Positions 47,723-60,249 of a DNA stretch of 64,000 bases are shown in pieces. Each line of letters starts with the position of its first letter. Position 1 is the stretch's first letter. The stretch lies in contig JASDFA010000010.1 of NCBI GenBank assembly GCA_035772735.1, forward strand, positions 157,048,501 through 157,112,500. Direction: 5' to 3'. The DNA is from Datura wrightii. Taxonomy: Eukaryota > Streptophyta > Magnoliopsida > Solanales > Solanaceae. A program made the translations under genes and the position numbers. The notes below the pieces were generated by a model. It saw only the letters and a program-made list of their open reading frames with translations. It did no database searches and was not told the DNA's origin.

Positions 47723-50460
47723 ATGTTAGATAAAATCTTATTCTGGAGTATAAGGTCTGTTAGATCTCAGAATGCTTTTGAGAGATTAATGGACTTGAAT
47801 AAAAGACACCATTATGCACTCATTGCTCTAATGAAACCTTTTCAAGGCCCTGAAGAGCTGGAACATTACAAAAATAGGCTAGATTTTCAGCATGATGTGT
47901 CTAATACCTCATAAAAATCTGAATGTTTTGGAGGGAGGACTGGAATGACTAGGTTTGCATGGATTCTATACAGCAAATTACACCAAAGTTTATTGTATAT
48001 GACAAGACAATAATAGTAATAGCGGTATATGTCAGATGTTAGGTTGTAAATGGACTTGAATTATGAAAGGAGTTGGAGAATTTGGATTCAGAAAATATAG
48101 ATTCTTGGATAGTAGGAGGGGACTTCAATGTGATTCTCAATGAAGAAGAGAAGTTGGGTGGACTGCCTTTCTCACAAAGAGAGTCAACTGATTTCAACCA
48201 GTGTATAAGCAATTGTGCTTTAATAGATATGAGAACATCTGGAAGTAAGTATACTTGGTGAAATAAAAAGGTTGAAGAGGATTGTGTCTTCAAAAGACTA
48301 GATAGAGTAATGGGAAATCAGAAATTCTTAGATTTGTTGCCATCAACAAAAACCCATCATTTAGTGAGACAGGGATTAGATTATGCACCATTACATGTGT
48401 GCTGCAATTCACAGGAGGAAACTGTGATGAAACATTCAAGTTTCTTAACTTTTGGGTTAAACATCAAAAGTTTAAGGAAATTGTAAAGGATAATTGGAAA
48501 GTTGACTTTGAAGGCAACCCTTTCTTGATATTTCAAGTCAAATTGAAGAGAGTCAAAAGAGCTTTATTTGAATGATGTAGAAACACCTTTGGAAATATTT
48601 TTCAGAAAGTGTCAACTCTGGAAGATATGATTAAGGTTAAGGAGATTCAAATGGAGATAAATTCTTCACAAGACAATAGAATGGAGTTAAGCAAAGCAGA
48701 AACAGACTTGAAGAGATATCTATACCTGGAGGAGCATTGAAAACAGAAGGCTAGTATGAAATGGTTTCAAGAAGGAGACAGGAATACAAGATTTTTTCAT
48801 TCCTATGTAAAGGGCAGGAAAAGAAAGCTTTAGATTAAGGAAATCCACTCAGTAGATAGAGACTTGTTGAATACAAGTGAAAACATAGGAGATACAATTG
48901 TAGCTTTCTTCAATAATCAGTTTAGGGAGAAATGGACCAACATGGATGAGGAGTTGATGAATCATATCCCTGATGCAGTTGCAGAAGTCAGAAATGAAGA
49001 GATGGTGAGGCTTCCACAAATGGTAGCGAATGTGGTTTTTGCTCTTAGGGGTAATAGTGCAAGTGGATCAGATGGTTTCTCAAGAGAATTCTTTCATATT
49101 TGCTAGGATATTGTGGGGATCAAATATCACAAATATGGTTAGGGTCTCCTTCTGTTTATGAAATTTCTAGATTTATTACTCATTATCAACTTGGTATTAA
49201 TTCCCCAAAAAAGAGAATGTGTCAACTTTTTCAGATTTCAGACCTATTAGCCTCCACACTTTTATTGACAAGGTGATTTCTAGATTTCTTCATGAAAGGA
49301 TGGTGGGGTCCTTCCAGAGATTATTTTCAAAAATTAGTCTAGTTTTATCAAGGCAGAAGTATCATAAAGAATGTGTTGTTAATACAGGAGATAATCAGGG
49401 ATATTAATAAAAGGAACAAATGACAGAATGTTATGGTGAAATTAAATATGGCAAAGGCTTATGACAAATTTTTATGGATTTATCTCACAAAAGTGTTGAA
49501 AAAATTTATCGTATCAGAGATCATAATTGACATGATTTGAAAATTGGTGTCTGATAACTGATACTTAGTCTTAATTAATGGGCAAGCACGTGAATTTTTT
49601 AAATCATCTAGGGGCTAAAACAGGAGGATCCTAATTGCAGCAGAAGTCTTGGGAATGGGGCTGAATAAGCTACAAGAAGATACAGAGGTCAAAGGGTTTG
49701 GACTGCAAAAGTGGAGTCCACAAATAAATTATTTATCTTATGCAGATGATGCTATTCTATTCTGCTCAGGAAATAAATAGTCTATCAAGAAGATGATGAA
49801 TATTTTAAGCAGATACGAACAGGTGTCTGGACAATTGATTAATAGAAGTAAATGTTATTTTTTTACCTCCATGAAAAGACTCTAATGGTGATAGGACACA
49901 AGATTAAAAGGTGGACTAGGATTAATCAAGGATCTTTTCCTTTCATTTATTTGGGTTGCCTTATATTTTATGGGAGGCAGAAGGCATACTATGAAGATAT
50001 CATAAGGAGGATTTCCAGAAGGTTGTTGAGATGATAGAATAAATTTCTTTCCTATGGAGGAAGGTATAAGTTAAATTCTCATGTGTTGTAGTCCATCCCA
50101 TTTATTTATTATCTGCAATGAATCTTTCAAAAGGGGTCATAGAGCAAATACACAAGATTTTTAATAAATTCTTCTGGAGCAAGACAAGAGGAGTTAAAGG
50201 CAAGCATTGTGTCTCCTGGGAGGAGATGTATTATCTAAGAAAGGAAAAGAGTTCGAGATTCAAGTCACCTCATGATATTGCAAGGGCCCAAAGTGCTAAA
50301 CTTTGATGGATTTTTAGAACTTCTATTGGATCTCTACAGAGTACCTATATGGGAAACAAATATTGTAAGAAAGTGCATCCTATTTTGGACAAAGGAGTTG
50401 GAGCATCTCATACTTGGAGAATGATGGTTACCATCATAGAGGAAGTTGAACAAGAGATAT
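47723..50460 (+). pseudogene. LINE ORF2: endonuclease and reverse transcriptase, first part
   Basis: The start MLDKILFWSIRSVRSQNAFE is the endonuclease N-terminus. 'IVGGDFNVILNEEEKLGG' (48073-48261) is its catalytic GDFN region. RT follows: 'ALRGNSASGSDGFSREF' (motif 1), 'FSDFRPISLHTFIDKVISR' (motif 2), 'KLNMAKAYDKFLW' near 49437 with asparagine where the catalytic aspartate of motif A should be, and 'YADD' at 49739-49750. Many stops break the frame. The protein is cut at 50460 by the solo LTR. Confidence 0.85.
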
Positions 50461-53044
50461 TGTCACACCCCGCCTTGGGGGGTATGACTGGCACCTGGTG
50501 CCCTACTGGGACCTGAACTGCTGGATTGCTAAGCCTGGGCACATCTGGTGCCTGGCTGGCTCTAACTCATATTTCTGGAAACAAAGGGCTATATAACGGC
50601 TGTAAACACAGCCCCCGGCCCATTGGCCTATAGCCTCCTGTACCTGTACTAACAGCTGACCAGAAACATATCAATTCAGGGAAACCTATGCGGGCCGACA
50701 AGGCCACCATGCTGTCTAGTTATCTGTAATTCAATCATGAAGTACTAAAAAGCTACGTGACTGGCAAGGTCACCACTACTGGCAAACTATGGCCCCACAC
50801 GGCCATCATAATAGAAAGAAAGAGTTCTAACAGCTATACAACTGCACGGCCTCACACGACCGGCTCATCTGACCACAGGGAATATATACAGACTGCAAGC
50901 CTCTAGGAATAGCAATAGAAATGATCGGGACAGGGCCCCGACCTACCCGTACTATACAATAAAAAGGAACTGAAATACACCTCTGAAATTCAGCCTCCGG
51001 ATGACAGGAGCTGAATACTCGACCGCTGACAGGAAGTCACGTAGTATCGCCTGCTCGTCTATGAGTACCTGCAGGCAAGTAATGCAGCGCCCCACCGGGC
51101 GTCAGTACCGCTGGTACTGAGTATGCAAAGCAATAACTGAAAGCAAAGTCTGAAAACAACAATGTAACTGATAAACTGAATTAGGAAGAATTAGATTAAC
51201 CGTCTGATACTGTAAGTCATACCTTTTCTCATTTATACTGGAAGGAATTAGGAGTCATACCTGGAGACATATCCTTCTACTGTTGATCTACTCGTATCTA
51301 ACGTAACATGGCATAACATGAAATAGCACAACATGGCACACGCAAACCTTACCCGGCCCCCATAAGCCGAGAGGTACAACCAGCACAGAATCTACACCCC
51401 TACCCCGGTCATCCCATCTCCTATAATGGTTGTAAGCATCCTGCCGGTCCCCTGGGTATGCACTTGGGCTCGCTGAGCCCCTGACTATAACTGTACCTGA
51501 GTCCGGAGGACTCCTGAATCAACACCCGGGCGTATCCGCTCGACGGGGGTGTATAAAAGCCGACCAAGGCAAAATATGGGGAAACTGGCATCCCATCTTC
51601 GTCCCTTGGGGGACGGCATGCCACTCCGTAAAGCGACGTATCCTCGTCCTCTGGCGGACGAGTCGATACAGCTATTAACCCTGGGGCGGTCATGGATGCT
51701 AGGTAGTCCAACCCCAAACAATACAATGGTCTCAACTAGTAATACTGTATGCATATCTCACATGCTGAGGCTAATAGGGGTAAAGTATCGTATACATTAC
51801 ATGCTGAACTAATGATAGTAATCTGTACGTATTCAATACGTACTGAGACTGGTAAATATATATATATATGAATATAGTCTCCTGCCAAACTGTACTGGAG
51901 GAAATGCTATACAAGATAGTGTTTCTGCTGAAAACTAGGTTGTTTACTGAGTTTCTGTATTGACATGATTTACTATTCCTAACATGCGTTCTAAACTTTA
52001 TTTTAGCCTGCCATTCTATCTCTGGAGTGCTTTACGGATATTGCATCACTTTACGGGGTTCCAGCTAAATACAATAATATCTTAACATTTCATATTACAT
52101 CACATACTGAGCATACTGGGCAGTTTCTAACACTTGTGTTAGAATCTATGTCGTACTAGTAAGTTTCACGCAAGTTAAAACTCGATGTTTCTCTTATCGT
52201 ATCAACATTCCCAATAAACGTAACACTCGACTTCTGAATATTCTACTGGTCTGTAAATTATTACATTGTACCGATATTACTTAACTTGCCGAGAGAACTA
52301 GCTTTACATTCCTTATTTTTGAACTATTCATCCGTCGGACGAGGCTCGGCCGGTACTTCAACTATTTTCTCCCAACTGCATTCATAAATACGTCAATTAA
52401 TACTAAATACAGCTTTATTGTAAAGAGCAACGTTACTTTCGATATAATTTATAGCCTAAACTTAGGCTTATCGAAAGACGGTCAAAAACTCGCTATTTTT
52501 CAGCGGTCCAGAAGGGAGAAATATTCACTTCACAGCTAGGAACACATAGACACTAGTTTAGAGCAATTCCACTTACCTTAGCTCGGTGGCTCGACGATTC
52601 GTCGGCCGTATTTTGCGAAACTGAATCCGTAGGAATGCTCTCTGCTGCTAAATACCTCAGTATCTGGAGTTAATTTGAATTTGGGCAGCGTTTAGCAGCG
52701 TAATCGGACGAAAATTTTATAATTTCTTCATTCCTCTTTCTCCCTATGCGTTTGCCCTCTGTTCTCTGGAAATTTAAATGTTTTTTATCACTTAAAACCG
52801 AAGTGGGGCTTTATATACTTGGGCCTGGACAAAGCCAACGTGTCACGGAGCCAACGCGGAGGCCTCTCCTCCGTGACACGCTGCCATCGCGGAGGGGCTC
52901 TGCCTCGGCTCCTTCCGCGATGGTTCGACAGGCTTCTCGTCCGATCTTTTCCCGGGCCTTTCTCCAGCACGTATGGCCTTCAAATATGCTTAACCAACGT
53001 GCGAATAGGTCGTCTAGGTGTCGGGAATTCTACGGGGTATAACA
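50461..53044 (-). mobile_element. Solo LTR (gypsy-type) inserted in the LINE, with GATAT target duplication
   Basis: The 2,584-bp insert starts TGTCACACCCCG and ends CGGGGTATAACA, TG..CA with a 12-base imperfect inverted match. GATAT flanks it at 50456-50460 and 53045-53049. The LINE protein resumes right after it. No gag, pol, primer site or second LTR is seen, so it is a solo LTR. It is markedly GC-richer than its surroundings. The minus orientation is judged from 'gtactgacg' words shared in reverse with the element at 16618-19041. Overlapping frames at 51421-51812 and 52746-53061 are shadows. Confidence 0.82.
52839..52923. other. Two adjacent GC-rich hairpins in the solo LTR
   Basis: CGTGTCACGGAG (52839-52850) pairs perfectly with CTCCGTGACACG (52869-52880). 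Then CCATCGCGGA (52884-52893) pairs with TCCGCGATGG (52914-52923). A TATATA word lies just to the left at about 52812. Confidence 0.85.
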
Positions 53045-53049
53045 GATAT

Positions 53050-54434
53050 GGTGGCAATTGAAGACATGAAACTCAAGTTTCTAGTTTGATAACTGAACAC
53101 GGCTGGGAACTCTTTACTTCATAGAGGAAAACAGATTAAATGAGGCTGAGATAGAGATCAGGGAATTTACAAATGGGGATAGTTGGGATAGATAGAAGGT
53201 TAGATATAAAGTGTCAGAGGAAATGGCTGAAAATATCTTAGAAATCAGATGTCCTAGTGTACAGGAAGAAATTGATAAGGCTTGGTGGATGGGTAACTCA
53301 AAGGGGTTATTTACAGTGAAGTCAGCTTACAATCTACTAAGAAGAAGAAGGGAGAAATTAGAATTGTATGATAACATATGGTTAAAAGGACTTCCTTTCA
53401 AGATCAGTTTTTTATTATAGAGGGTATAGAAAAGAAGGCTCCATACAGATGACAACTTGAAAAGGCTGAAGATTCAAGTTGTATCTAAATCTCATTGTTG
53501 TGAATCCCCTGGCATGGAAACAATATCCAATTTATTTCAAACAGCCAATATAGCTCAACAGTTATGGAGGCATTTTGCTAATTTTGCAGGTGTTCAAATG
53601 GAAGGCCAAAATCTAAACATGATGATACTAAATTGGTGGACACAACCAGCTCACAATAAGTTGCAGAGTGCTTTAAAAGCCATCCCAACTATCATAATGT
53701 GGGAACTTTGAATAAAGAGGGGTGCAAGGAGATATGAAAAGGAGATTAGCTTATATAAATTGAAGAAGTTCACTAAGAAGAAAGTGTGTTGGTTTCTAAA
53801 GGGCAAGTATCCTTGGTTGAATATTCTGGAGAGATGGGGGCAGGTTGTAGATTACCTTGCCAGATGTAAGCTTAGGTTATATTACAAGATCCTCAAATGG
53901 AATTTTTCACAATCCAACTGGATTAAGTGTAATACAGATGGAGCTTGTAGAGGAAACTCGGGTTTGAGTAGCTATGGCTTCATTCTTAGAGATGACATAG
54001 GAAATCTTATTTATGCTGAAACACAGAAAATAGGTTTGGCCACCAACATTAAACCAGAGATTATGGCAATATGGTATGCTTTAAAACACTGCATCCGAAC
54101 ACAAAGAAGCAACATCATAATGAAAACAAATTTTCTAAGCTTACAAAAGATGATTATAGGGGAATGGAATTGTCCATGGGAGATAGTGATTTTAATGGAG
54201 GAGGTTCAGAATATGAGGATTTTACAAGTACAACTACAACATATTCTTAGAGAGACAAACCAAGTGGCAGATAGCTTTGCCAACAGTGCTTTTAATGAAA
54301 CTGGACAATGCACATACAACACTTTTCAAGAACTACCATTAAAGTGTAGGAAGCCACTAAACATGGATAAAGCACAAATTCCTAACATACAAATAAGAAC
54401 AAGGAAAATCACATGCAGTTCATACCAGCAATAA
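53050..54434 (+). pseudogene. LINE ORF2, last part: zf-RVT and RNase H
   Basis: 53211-53420 gives 'KAWWMGNSKGLFTVKSAYN', the zf-RVT entry, then a stop. 53760-54434 is a 224-residue open frame whose RNase H begins 'IKCNTDGACRGNSGLSSYGF' and continues 'KPEIMAIWYALKHC'. The third acidic position reads KTNFLSL where family members have TDSLSL, so an aspartate has become asparagine. 'RETNQVADSFAN' holds the last aspartate. It ends QQ-stop at 54432. Confidence 0.85.
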
Positions 54435-54659
54435 GCAAAAACAAAGGAGTTAAGTCACAGTTAGGATGCTATTTAAAATGTACTCAGCTAGGGTTTTACA
54501 TATTTGTAACTTTGCATAGCTACCATCTAAGACAGTCAGCAAAAAGGGCAAAAGAGAGGGCCCAGTTTGTTGAGCTAAAGAAATCACCGGCAAGAAGGAA
54601 TGGATGCTCTCCAGTTCAGCTTCACCGTGAGAAGATGCAACTTGACTGGTGCCTCTAGA

Positions 54660-56620
54660 TGTTTCACCGATTTTACCAGAAAAAAGAAAGAGTCAACACA
54701 CAACTGAGTTTTGAAACAGAATGAGGGAGGACGAAAACTACCTCGACGACTAGCGGAGATGATCGATAGAGGCATGGAGGAGGACGATTGAATACCCATA
54801 GTAGGAAACGAAGGGTCTGGATGGAGAAATGTGGAGTCATGGCAAGAGCACACTGAAGAACAAAAATGGAAACCCTACTTGCGAGGATGAAGATAGATGG
54901 AAATAGGCATAGGAGCCGGATCATTTAGAAATGGGCCTCAACTATTGGGCCAAACAGATTATTTGATATTTCGCTCTTCTCTTCTGTTTTGTTTTGTTTT
55001 GTGTAGGATGGATTTTTTTTATTATGCAATATAAAGCCTCGAGCTCATATAAGTTTTAAAAAAGATTAGCTGCCAAACTAATGTATAAATCGATCTACGG
55101 ATGTTTAAAGCTATGACCAGTTGTTATTGCGTTATTCTTATCCTTAGTTGGGCTACAATTAAGGGAAGTGACATAAATATATTATTATTATTATATATAA
55201 TTAATATTCATATTATTAAAAATGAATTAGTAAATTATAAATTTAAAACTATTAGCATAACTTAGCCAATTAATAAAAAAGTTGTTGTATAATAAACATT
55301 TATATAACAATGTATATATTTTTTATTTCTTACTTGTAGATAAAAAATGGGCTTAACTTAGCCAACTAGATAAGTATTCTCTTTCTGTCTCCCTTATCTT
55401 TCTTTTTTTTAAATTTATTTTTGTGCGAATCTAAATGGAAACAAATGTAAATCAAGTTATTAATGTATACATGAATCAAATGTTTACAACGTATTTTGTA
55501 TACCTTATATTAAATTCATATTTTTATAATATAAATATGTGTGTGTATTGAATGTATCACAAATTTTATTATATTTATATATACATGAATCACAAAATCA
55601 CCTACATTAAATTAAATGTATACATATACTTATTGCATATATCAATATTTTTTTTTATATTTAGCAGACCAAAAAATAAATACATGTATATCACAAAATT
55701 GTCTACATTGAACTAAATGTATACGTATATTTTTATAATATATATGTGTATCTAAAATTGACTTACTTAATGTATGCCTACATTGTCTACATTTTTATCA
55801 TCTGTATACATAAATAAAGATAAATATATTGGCATATATATATATATATCCAAATATATATAACTGAATGTATATCTATTAATTCACAAAATATGTGTTT
55901 GAATGTATATTTATAACTCACAAAATATATATCAGACTGTATATGTGATATTTTATAAAATATGTCAAAACATATACATGTAATTCTTCTTATCCGCCAA
56001 AATATAAATAAAGGACTCATCACTTTTTACATATTTTCTCTTTTGAGAATTTTCTTCGATTTGGATACAGAGATGATCTTGTATATGGAGAATCTTGAAA
56101 ATTGAAGTCATTACCCCAATCATTGACAAGTTTCTTTGAATAACTAGTCTTACTCATTGAATTTAGAATAAAAAATTATAAATATTCTAAAGAAAATCCC
56201 GATTGCAAGTTAAAGAACCCCAAAACCCAAAAAATTTGGAGAAAAGAGGCATCCACAATGAATATGCGAATATATGATAGAATTTTATTTATTTAATTAG
56301 GAGATTCATTGTTGTAATGGAGTTCTAATGGAGAGAATTTAGAGAAGAAGATAGATAGAGAAGAAATTCCAAGAGTGAGAATGCATATGAAATGTAAAAC
56401 ATTAAAAAATAATTGTGCAATTAAATTTCTATTTTTACTCAATTTTTTCGATTATTAAATATCACTTTCAGAATACAATAAATATAAAAGGGTCATTGTA
56501 TGCTAATTGATTAAAAATCAATTATTTTATGCTAATTTAAGAGTTAAGTTAACATACCGTGCCAATTTTTCATCGTAAGGTTGTTGTTTGGGTAGTACGT
56601 ATGCAAAAGAAATTCCCTAA
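54660..56620. other. Intergenic between the LINE and element C copy 3
   Basis: 54670-54955 is less AT-rich. Its minus strand contains GGCCCAATAG and GGCCCATTTC (site II-like words) and two overlapping short frames, as in a cut-off 5' end of a gene, but no family is recognised. 55170-56040 is AT-rich with many 'aatgtatac' and 'atcacaaaa' words. Nothing else is seen. Confidence 0.5.
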
Positions 56621-56626
56621 TATTTA

Positions 56627-57815
56627 CGGGTCATTTAGACAAATATTCTTATTTTGAGTGGTCTTTAATTTTTACTCCTTAAATTTGTGATCTTTAATTT
56701 TTGTCCTTCGGCACTTTAAATGATTAAAAAGTTATCAAAAATACTCTTAATATTAAAAAAAACCAAAAAAAAAAACAAAAGGAGAAGTACATAAAATAGA
56801 TAAAAAATCAAACTAATTACATCAAAATGGAGCATTTCATATTAATTACCTGAAATACCTAATCGGTCCAAAATAATTACAATTCATGCCCCATTATGAA
56901 TTTGGATATCTTTCGCACATAAAATATCATGGCAGTACATGAATATATTTTGAAGGTATCAAACATATTTAAGGAGTATATTCCTTAAAGACTGTTCATT
57001 CCTCAGTGATACCATGATAGTATATGAATATACTATGACGATATCATGAAGAATTGAGGAATCATGCACGCTCCTCAGTGATACCATTGCAATATATGGA
57101 TATACTATAATGGTATTATGAAAGATTGCAAGATAGGGTATTTTTTATAATTAATTAGAGGAGTATGAAAGTAAAGGGGCAGCGGAGCTATAAATATTTT
57201 GCTTCGATGGGAGCAATAATGTAAGTTTCCCAAAAAAATTAACAAGGCAAGAATAAACTTCGCAAGGTATAAGTTTTTGCCCACTTTATGCCTTAAGGCA
57301 TAAATTCACATAGATTATGCCTCAAGACATAAATTAAGTAACATGAACTTGTGTCTTGGTCTAAACTTCTGCCCATAGGCACAAGCTCAATAATATGAAT
57401 TTATACCTTGGGGCACCATTTCAGTAGATAGAAATTCATGCTATTAAACTTCTGCCTATTGAACTTGTGCCTTTAGTCAGAAGTTCGTGCAATTGAACTT
57501 TTACCCCTAGGCAAAAGTTTAATAATATGAATTTATGCCTTGAGGCACAAGTTACTGAACTTGTGTCTTGGGCAGAAATTCAGTAGAAAACTTGTGCCTA
57601 AAGGCAGAAGTTCAGTAGCCTATTGAATTTGTGTCTTGGGTAGAAGTTCAGTAGCATGACTTTTGTCTTTATAGAGCTAACCTATGTCTTATGAATTTTA
57701 TTTGTCTTGCTATATTTTTAAAAAGTATTTGAGATTTTTTATTTTTATTTTATTATTTAAATATTAAAGAACAAAAATTAAAAATCATCAATGTAAAGTG
57801 AAAAACTTAAAATAT
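56627..57815. mobile_element. Inverted-repeat element family C, copy 3
   Basis: The left end ACGGGTCATTTAGACAAATA corresponds to the reversed right end of copy 2 (34171 leftwards). The right end repeats 'acaaaaattaaaaatcat'. The interior has an array of 'acttgtgcct(a)(t)ggc(a)' and 'agaagttcagtag' words (57230-57690) and an upstream tandem repeat (56915-57130). It ends ~185 bases before the V-ATPase start codon. Confidence 0.6.
56915..57130. repeat. Tandem repeat, ~75-base unit, about three copies
   Basis: 'attcctcagtgataccatga' and 'cgctcctcagtgataccatt' mark two units, each followed by 'atatg(a/g)atatactat' and '(g/t)atatcatgaa' or its variant. A weaker unit precedes at 56915. Confidence 0.65.
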
Positions 57816-57853
57816 TCTCTTGTTCTCCCGATTTTGCTCAATCATTCTCTACC

Positions 57854-57897
57854 GGCCCAAACTTTGTCAATTTGACCCAAATAAGAATCTAGTGGCC
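57854..57897 (+). promoter_or_regulatory. Site II-like motifs in the V-ATPase promoter
   Basis: GGCCCAA (57854-57860) and GGCCCGA (57894-57900) lie 100-145 bases before the ATG. TGGGCC/Y site II words are usual in broadly expressed plant genes. A CT-run leader follows at 57919-57938. Confidence 0.5.
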
Positions 57898-57998
57898 CGA
57901 TCCAACACGACACATGCTCTTTTCTCTCTCTCTCTCTCCTTTGGTTCATCTGAGTCAGTCATTGAGATCAGGATCGTCTTGTGTGGAAACCATCAACA

Positions 57999-59953
57999 AT
58001 GGCGGGTCCATCGAGCTCATGGTCGAGAGCGTTGGTGCAGATCTCTCCGTACACCTTCTCCGCCATCGGAATTGCCATTGCCATCGGCGTTTCAGTGCTT
58101 GGTGCTGCCTGGTATCATTTTATTTATCTCCTTTCTTATTCGCTAGGGTTTTCGATCAACTTTTTTATTTATGTAATGACTTACCTCTTTGCTTTTGGAT
58201 TTTGGTTGGAATTATGATATATGTTAGGGGAATATATATAACTGGAAGTAGTTTGATTGGTGCTGCCATTAAAGCTCCTCGAATTACGTCCAAGAATCTG
58301 ATTAGGTAATTTGCTTCTCCTTTTCAATTTTTGATTACTGCAGCGTGAATTTAGAAGGCTGAACCACTTGGGACCGTGGGTTTTGCTCTATAGAAAGGAA
58401 AAAAAAGTCTTAGCATAAAATTCAGCATATACTAGTAGTATATTTGGATTCCGTATATAAGCCGTGCAACTGATACCAACATAACTTGCTGGAGTTTCTA
58501 TATCTATTTTTGTTTGCAATAGTGTGAATAATAGTAAATGTGTATTAGGCTATTATCAATACTAGGATTAAGCTAATTATTTGCTTTGGTCTCAATCTTT
58601 GCATAATAATCCCTCTATTATAATTCATAACTAACAATTCATATAGTTTTGTAAGCGCATAACAATTTTGTATAACTAGTCGTGAACCAGACAAATCCTT
58701 GAAGAATAGTTTAAATCAATGTCATCATGCATGTTAAAGTTTATAATATAGATCGATATTTGACTTCAAGTCAGTAATTTTTCATAGATGTATTTCTTGT
58801 CTAGATGAGAAGATGAGTCAAACTTAGGCAGACAATGGACGTGGAACTATCTAACGACGTGTTGTTTTTACCTTACCCTTTACTTGCCTTAGCTCTGTAT
58901 ATGTTTTGTTTCAGAAATTTTATAAAGATTATGTTTTTTGTTCTAATTGTGGTTTGGTTCCGAACTGTGAGCTTAATTAGTCAGTTTGCTCTATCATTAT
59001 TATTGGTCTGTTTTGCTTATAGTAATAGCTTTGTCAGCGAATGATACATGAGCTTGACAAACTAAACAATGCTGTGATTGCATTGTTTTTTTTAAACCTG
59101 ATAAAAAAATTGCCTTGAATGCAAAATTTTTTGGAAAGCATACTCTGCCATCTGAGCTTCATTTGGTCAACTATCCCATTATACTATCTGCCATTTTCAT
59201 GGACTTTTCTTTACAATCTTGTCCTGCTCTTTGTATGGCATATAATAAAGTTATGTATATATGAAATGTTGAAACAGTATGCCTTGATGAGAGAACAGAG
59301 GTGTATGGTTATGGATAGTGAGACGATTTCTGGCCCTGGATTTGATATGCTTGTGTACTATATTTGTAAGCAAGTATGAAGTTAAAGGTTCATAGTGTAC
59401 TACATATGCATAATGTCATTATTGATGATTCTTATCTTTAGTTTGTTCTCAATCCTTTCTATTTTGTGCAATGTCTCAAAAAATTTGTTTGTCAGTGTAA
59501 TTTTCTGTGAAGCGGTTGCTATATACGGTGTTATTGTGGCCATCATTCTTCAAACAAAGCTCGAGAGTGTACCTGCCTCACAGATATATGCACCAGAGTC
59601 TCTTAGAGCTGGCTATGCAATTTTTGCTTCTGGAATCATTGTGGGCTTTGCGAATCTTGTCTGTGGGTGAGTTTGGATAATTTTCTTCTCATACATAGAT
59701 TTCTACTTCGTGGTGTCAAGTTTAAAGCAATGTTTTTATGCCCCTTTAATTATTGTTATCCCTTTTTTTTCTTTTACTAAGGTTGTGCGTTGGAATAATT
59801 GGAAGCAGCTGTGCTTTATCTGATGCACAGAACTCTTCACTTTTCGTCAAAATCCTTGTGATCGAGATTTTTGGTAGTGCACTTGGGCTGTTCGGTGTTA
59901 TTGTGGGAATTATTATGTCAGCTCAAGCATCTTGGCCATCCAAAGCTGCATAA
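57999..59953 (+). CDS. VHA-c'': V-type proton ATPase proteolipid subunit c''
   Basis: Exons 57999-58111, 58228-58305, 59496-59666 and 59782-59953 join to 177 codons, ending SKAA-TAA. The protein is part of the rotating membrane ring of the vacuolar/endosomal V1Vo H+-ATPase. It is a run of hydrophobic helices: about 20-38, 65-80, 105-125 and 143-165. The proton-carrying glutamates are at E69 ([10 protein letters not shown]) and E149 ([10 protein letters not shown]). The words [22 protein letters not shown] and [14 protein letters not shown] are those of subunit c'' rather than the shorter c. The ATG at 57999 is chosen over an upstream in-frame GTG. Intron 2 is 1,190 bases. The gene is intact and close to the normal length for plant c''. 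Confidence 0.96.
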
Positions 59954-60204
59954 GTCGTCACAGTATGTGCTTGTTATTAATTTTATAACAAAACACATAA
60001 GTCTTGGTCATCCAAATCTGCTCAAGTCTTTGCATTATGAGCTTGTTGTCAATGTTTAAATTACACTGTATTCTGTATTATATACGTCTGCACAAGTCTT
60101 TATTTTGTCCCCTTCTTTCTTTTTGGCCTTTCCTCAGTGCACTTTGATGGGCAATTATTGTGTCAACTACTTTGGTTAGTCTGTTCATTGATGTAATATT
60201 TCTT

Positions 60205-60210
60205 AATAAA
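60205..60210 (+). terminator. Polyadenylation signal of VHA-c''
   Basis: AATAAA lies about 250 bases after the stop codon, in T-rich DNA. This gives a 3' UTR of normal length. Confidence 0.6.
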
Positions 60211-60249
60211 GCTATTGAGTACTAGTTCCTCTACTCTATTTCAAAAATT

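Larger units (their letters stand above)
46098..54440 (+). mobile_element. LINE (L1/RTE-like plant non-LTR retrotransposon), inactivated
   Basis: Two ORFs follow one another: ORF1 (about 46199-47560) and ORF2 (about 47723-54434). ORF2 carries endonuclease, reverse transcriptase, a zinc-knuckle-type C-terminal region and RNase H. It is split by a 2,584-bp insertion at 50461-53044. Stops and frameshifts break every domain, so it cannot move. The 5' end is not sharply defined and no clear poly-A tail or target duplication is visible. Confidence 0.85.

Noticed and set aside
51421..51812. Three overlapping frames on both strands
   Set aside because: GC-rich DNA of the solo LTR gives chance open frames; no domain pattern and heavy overlap.
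52746..53061. Frames of 60-98 aa over the hairpin region
   Set aside because: They are shadows of GC-rich inverted repeats at the LTR end.
57820..58309. Two other plus frames over exon 1 of VHA-c''
   Set aside because: They are out of frame with the conserved c'' protein.
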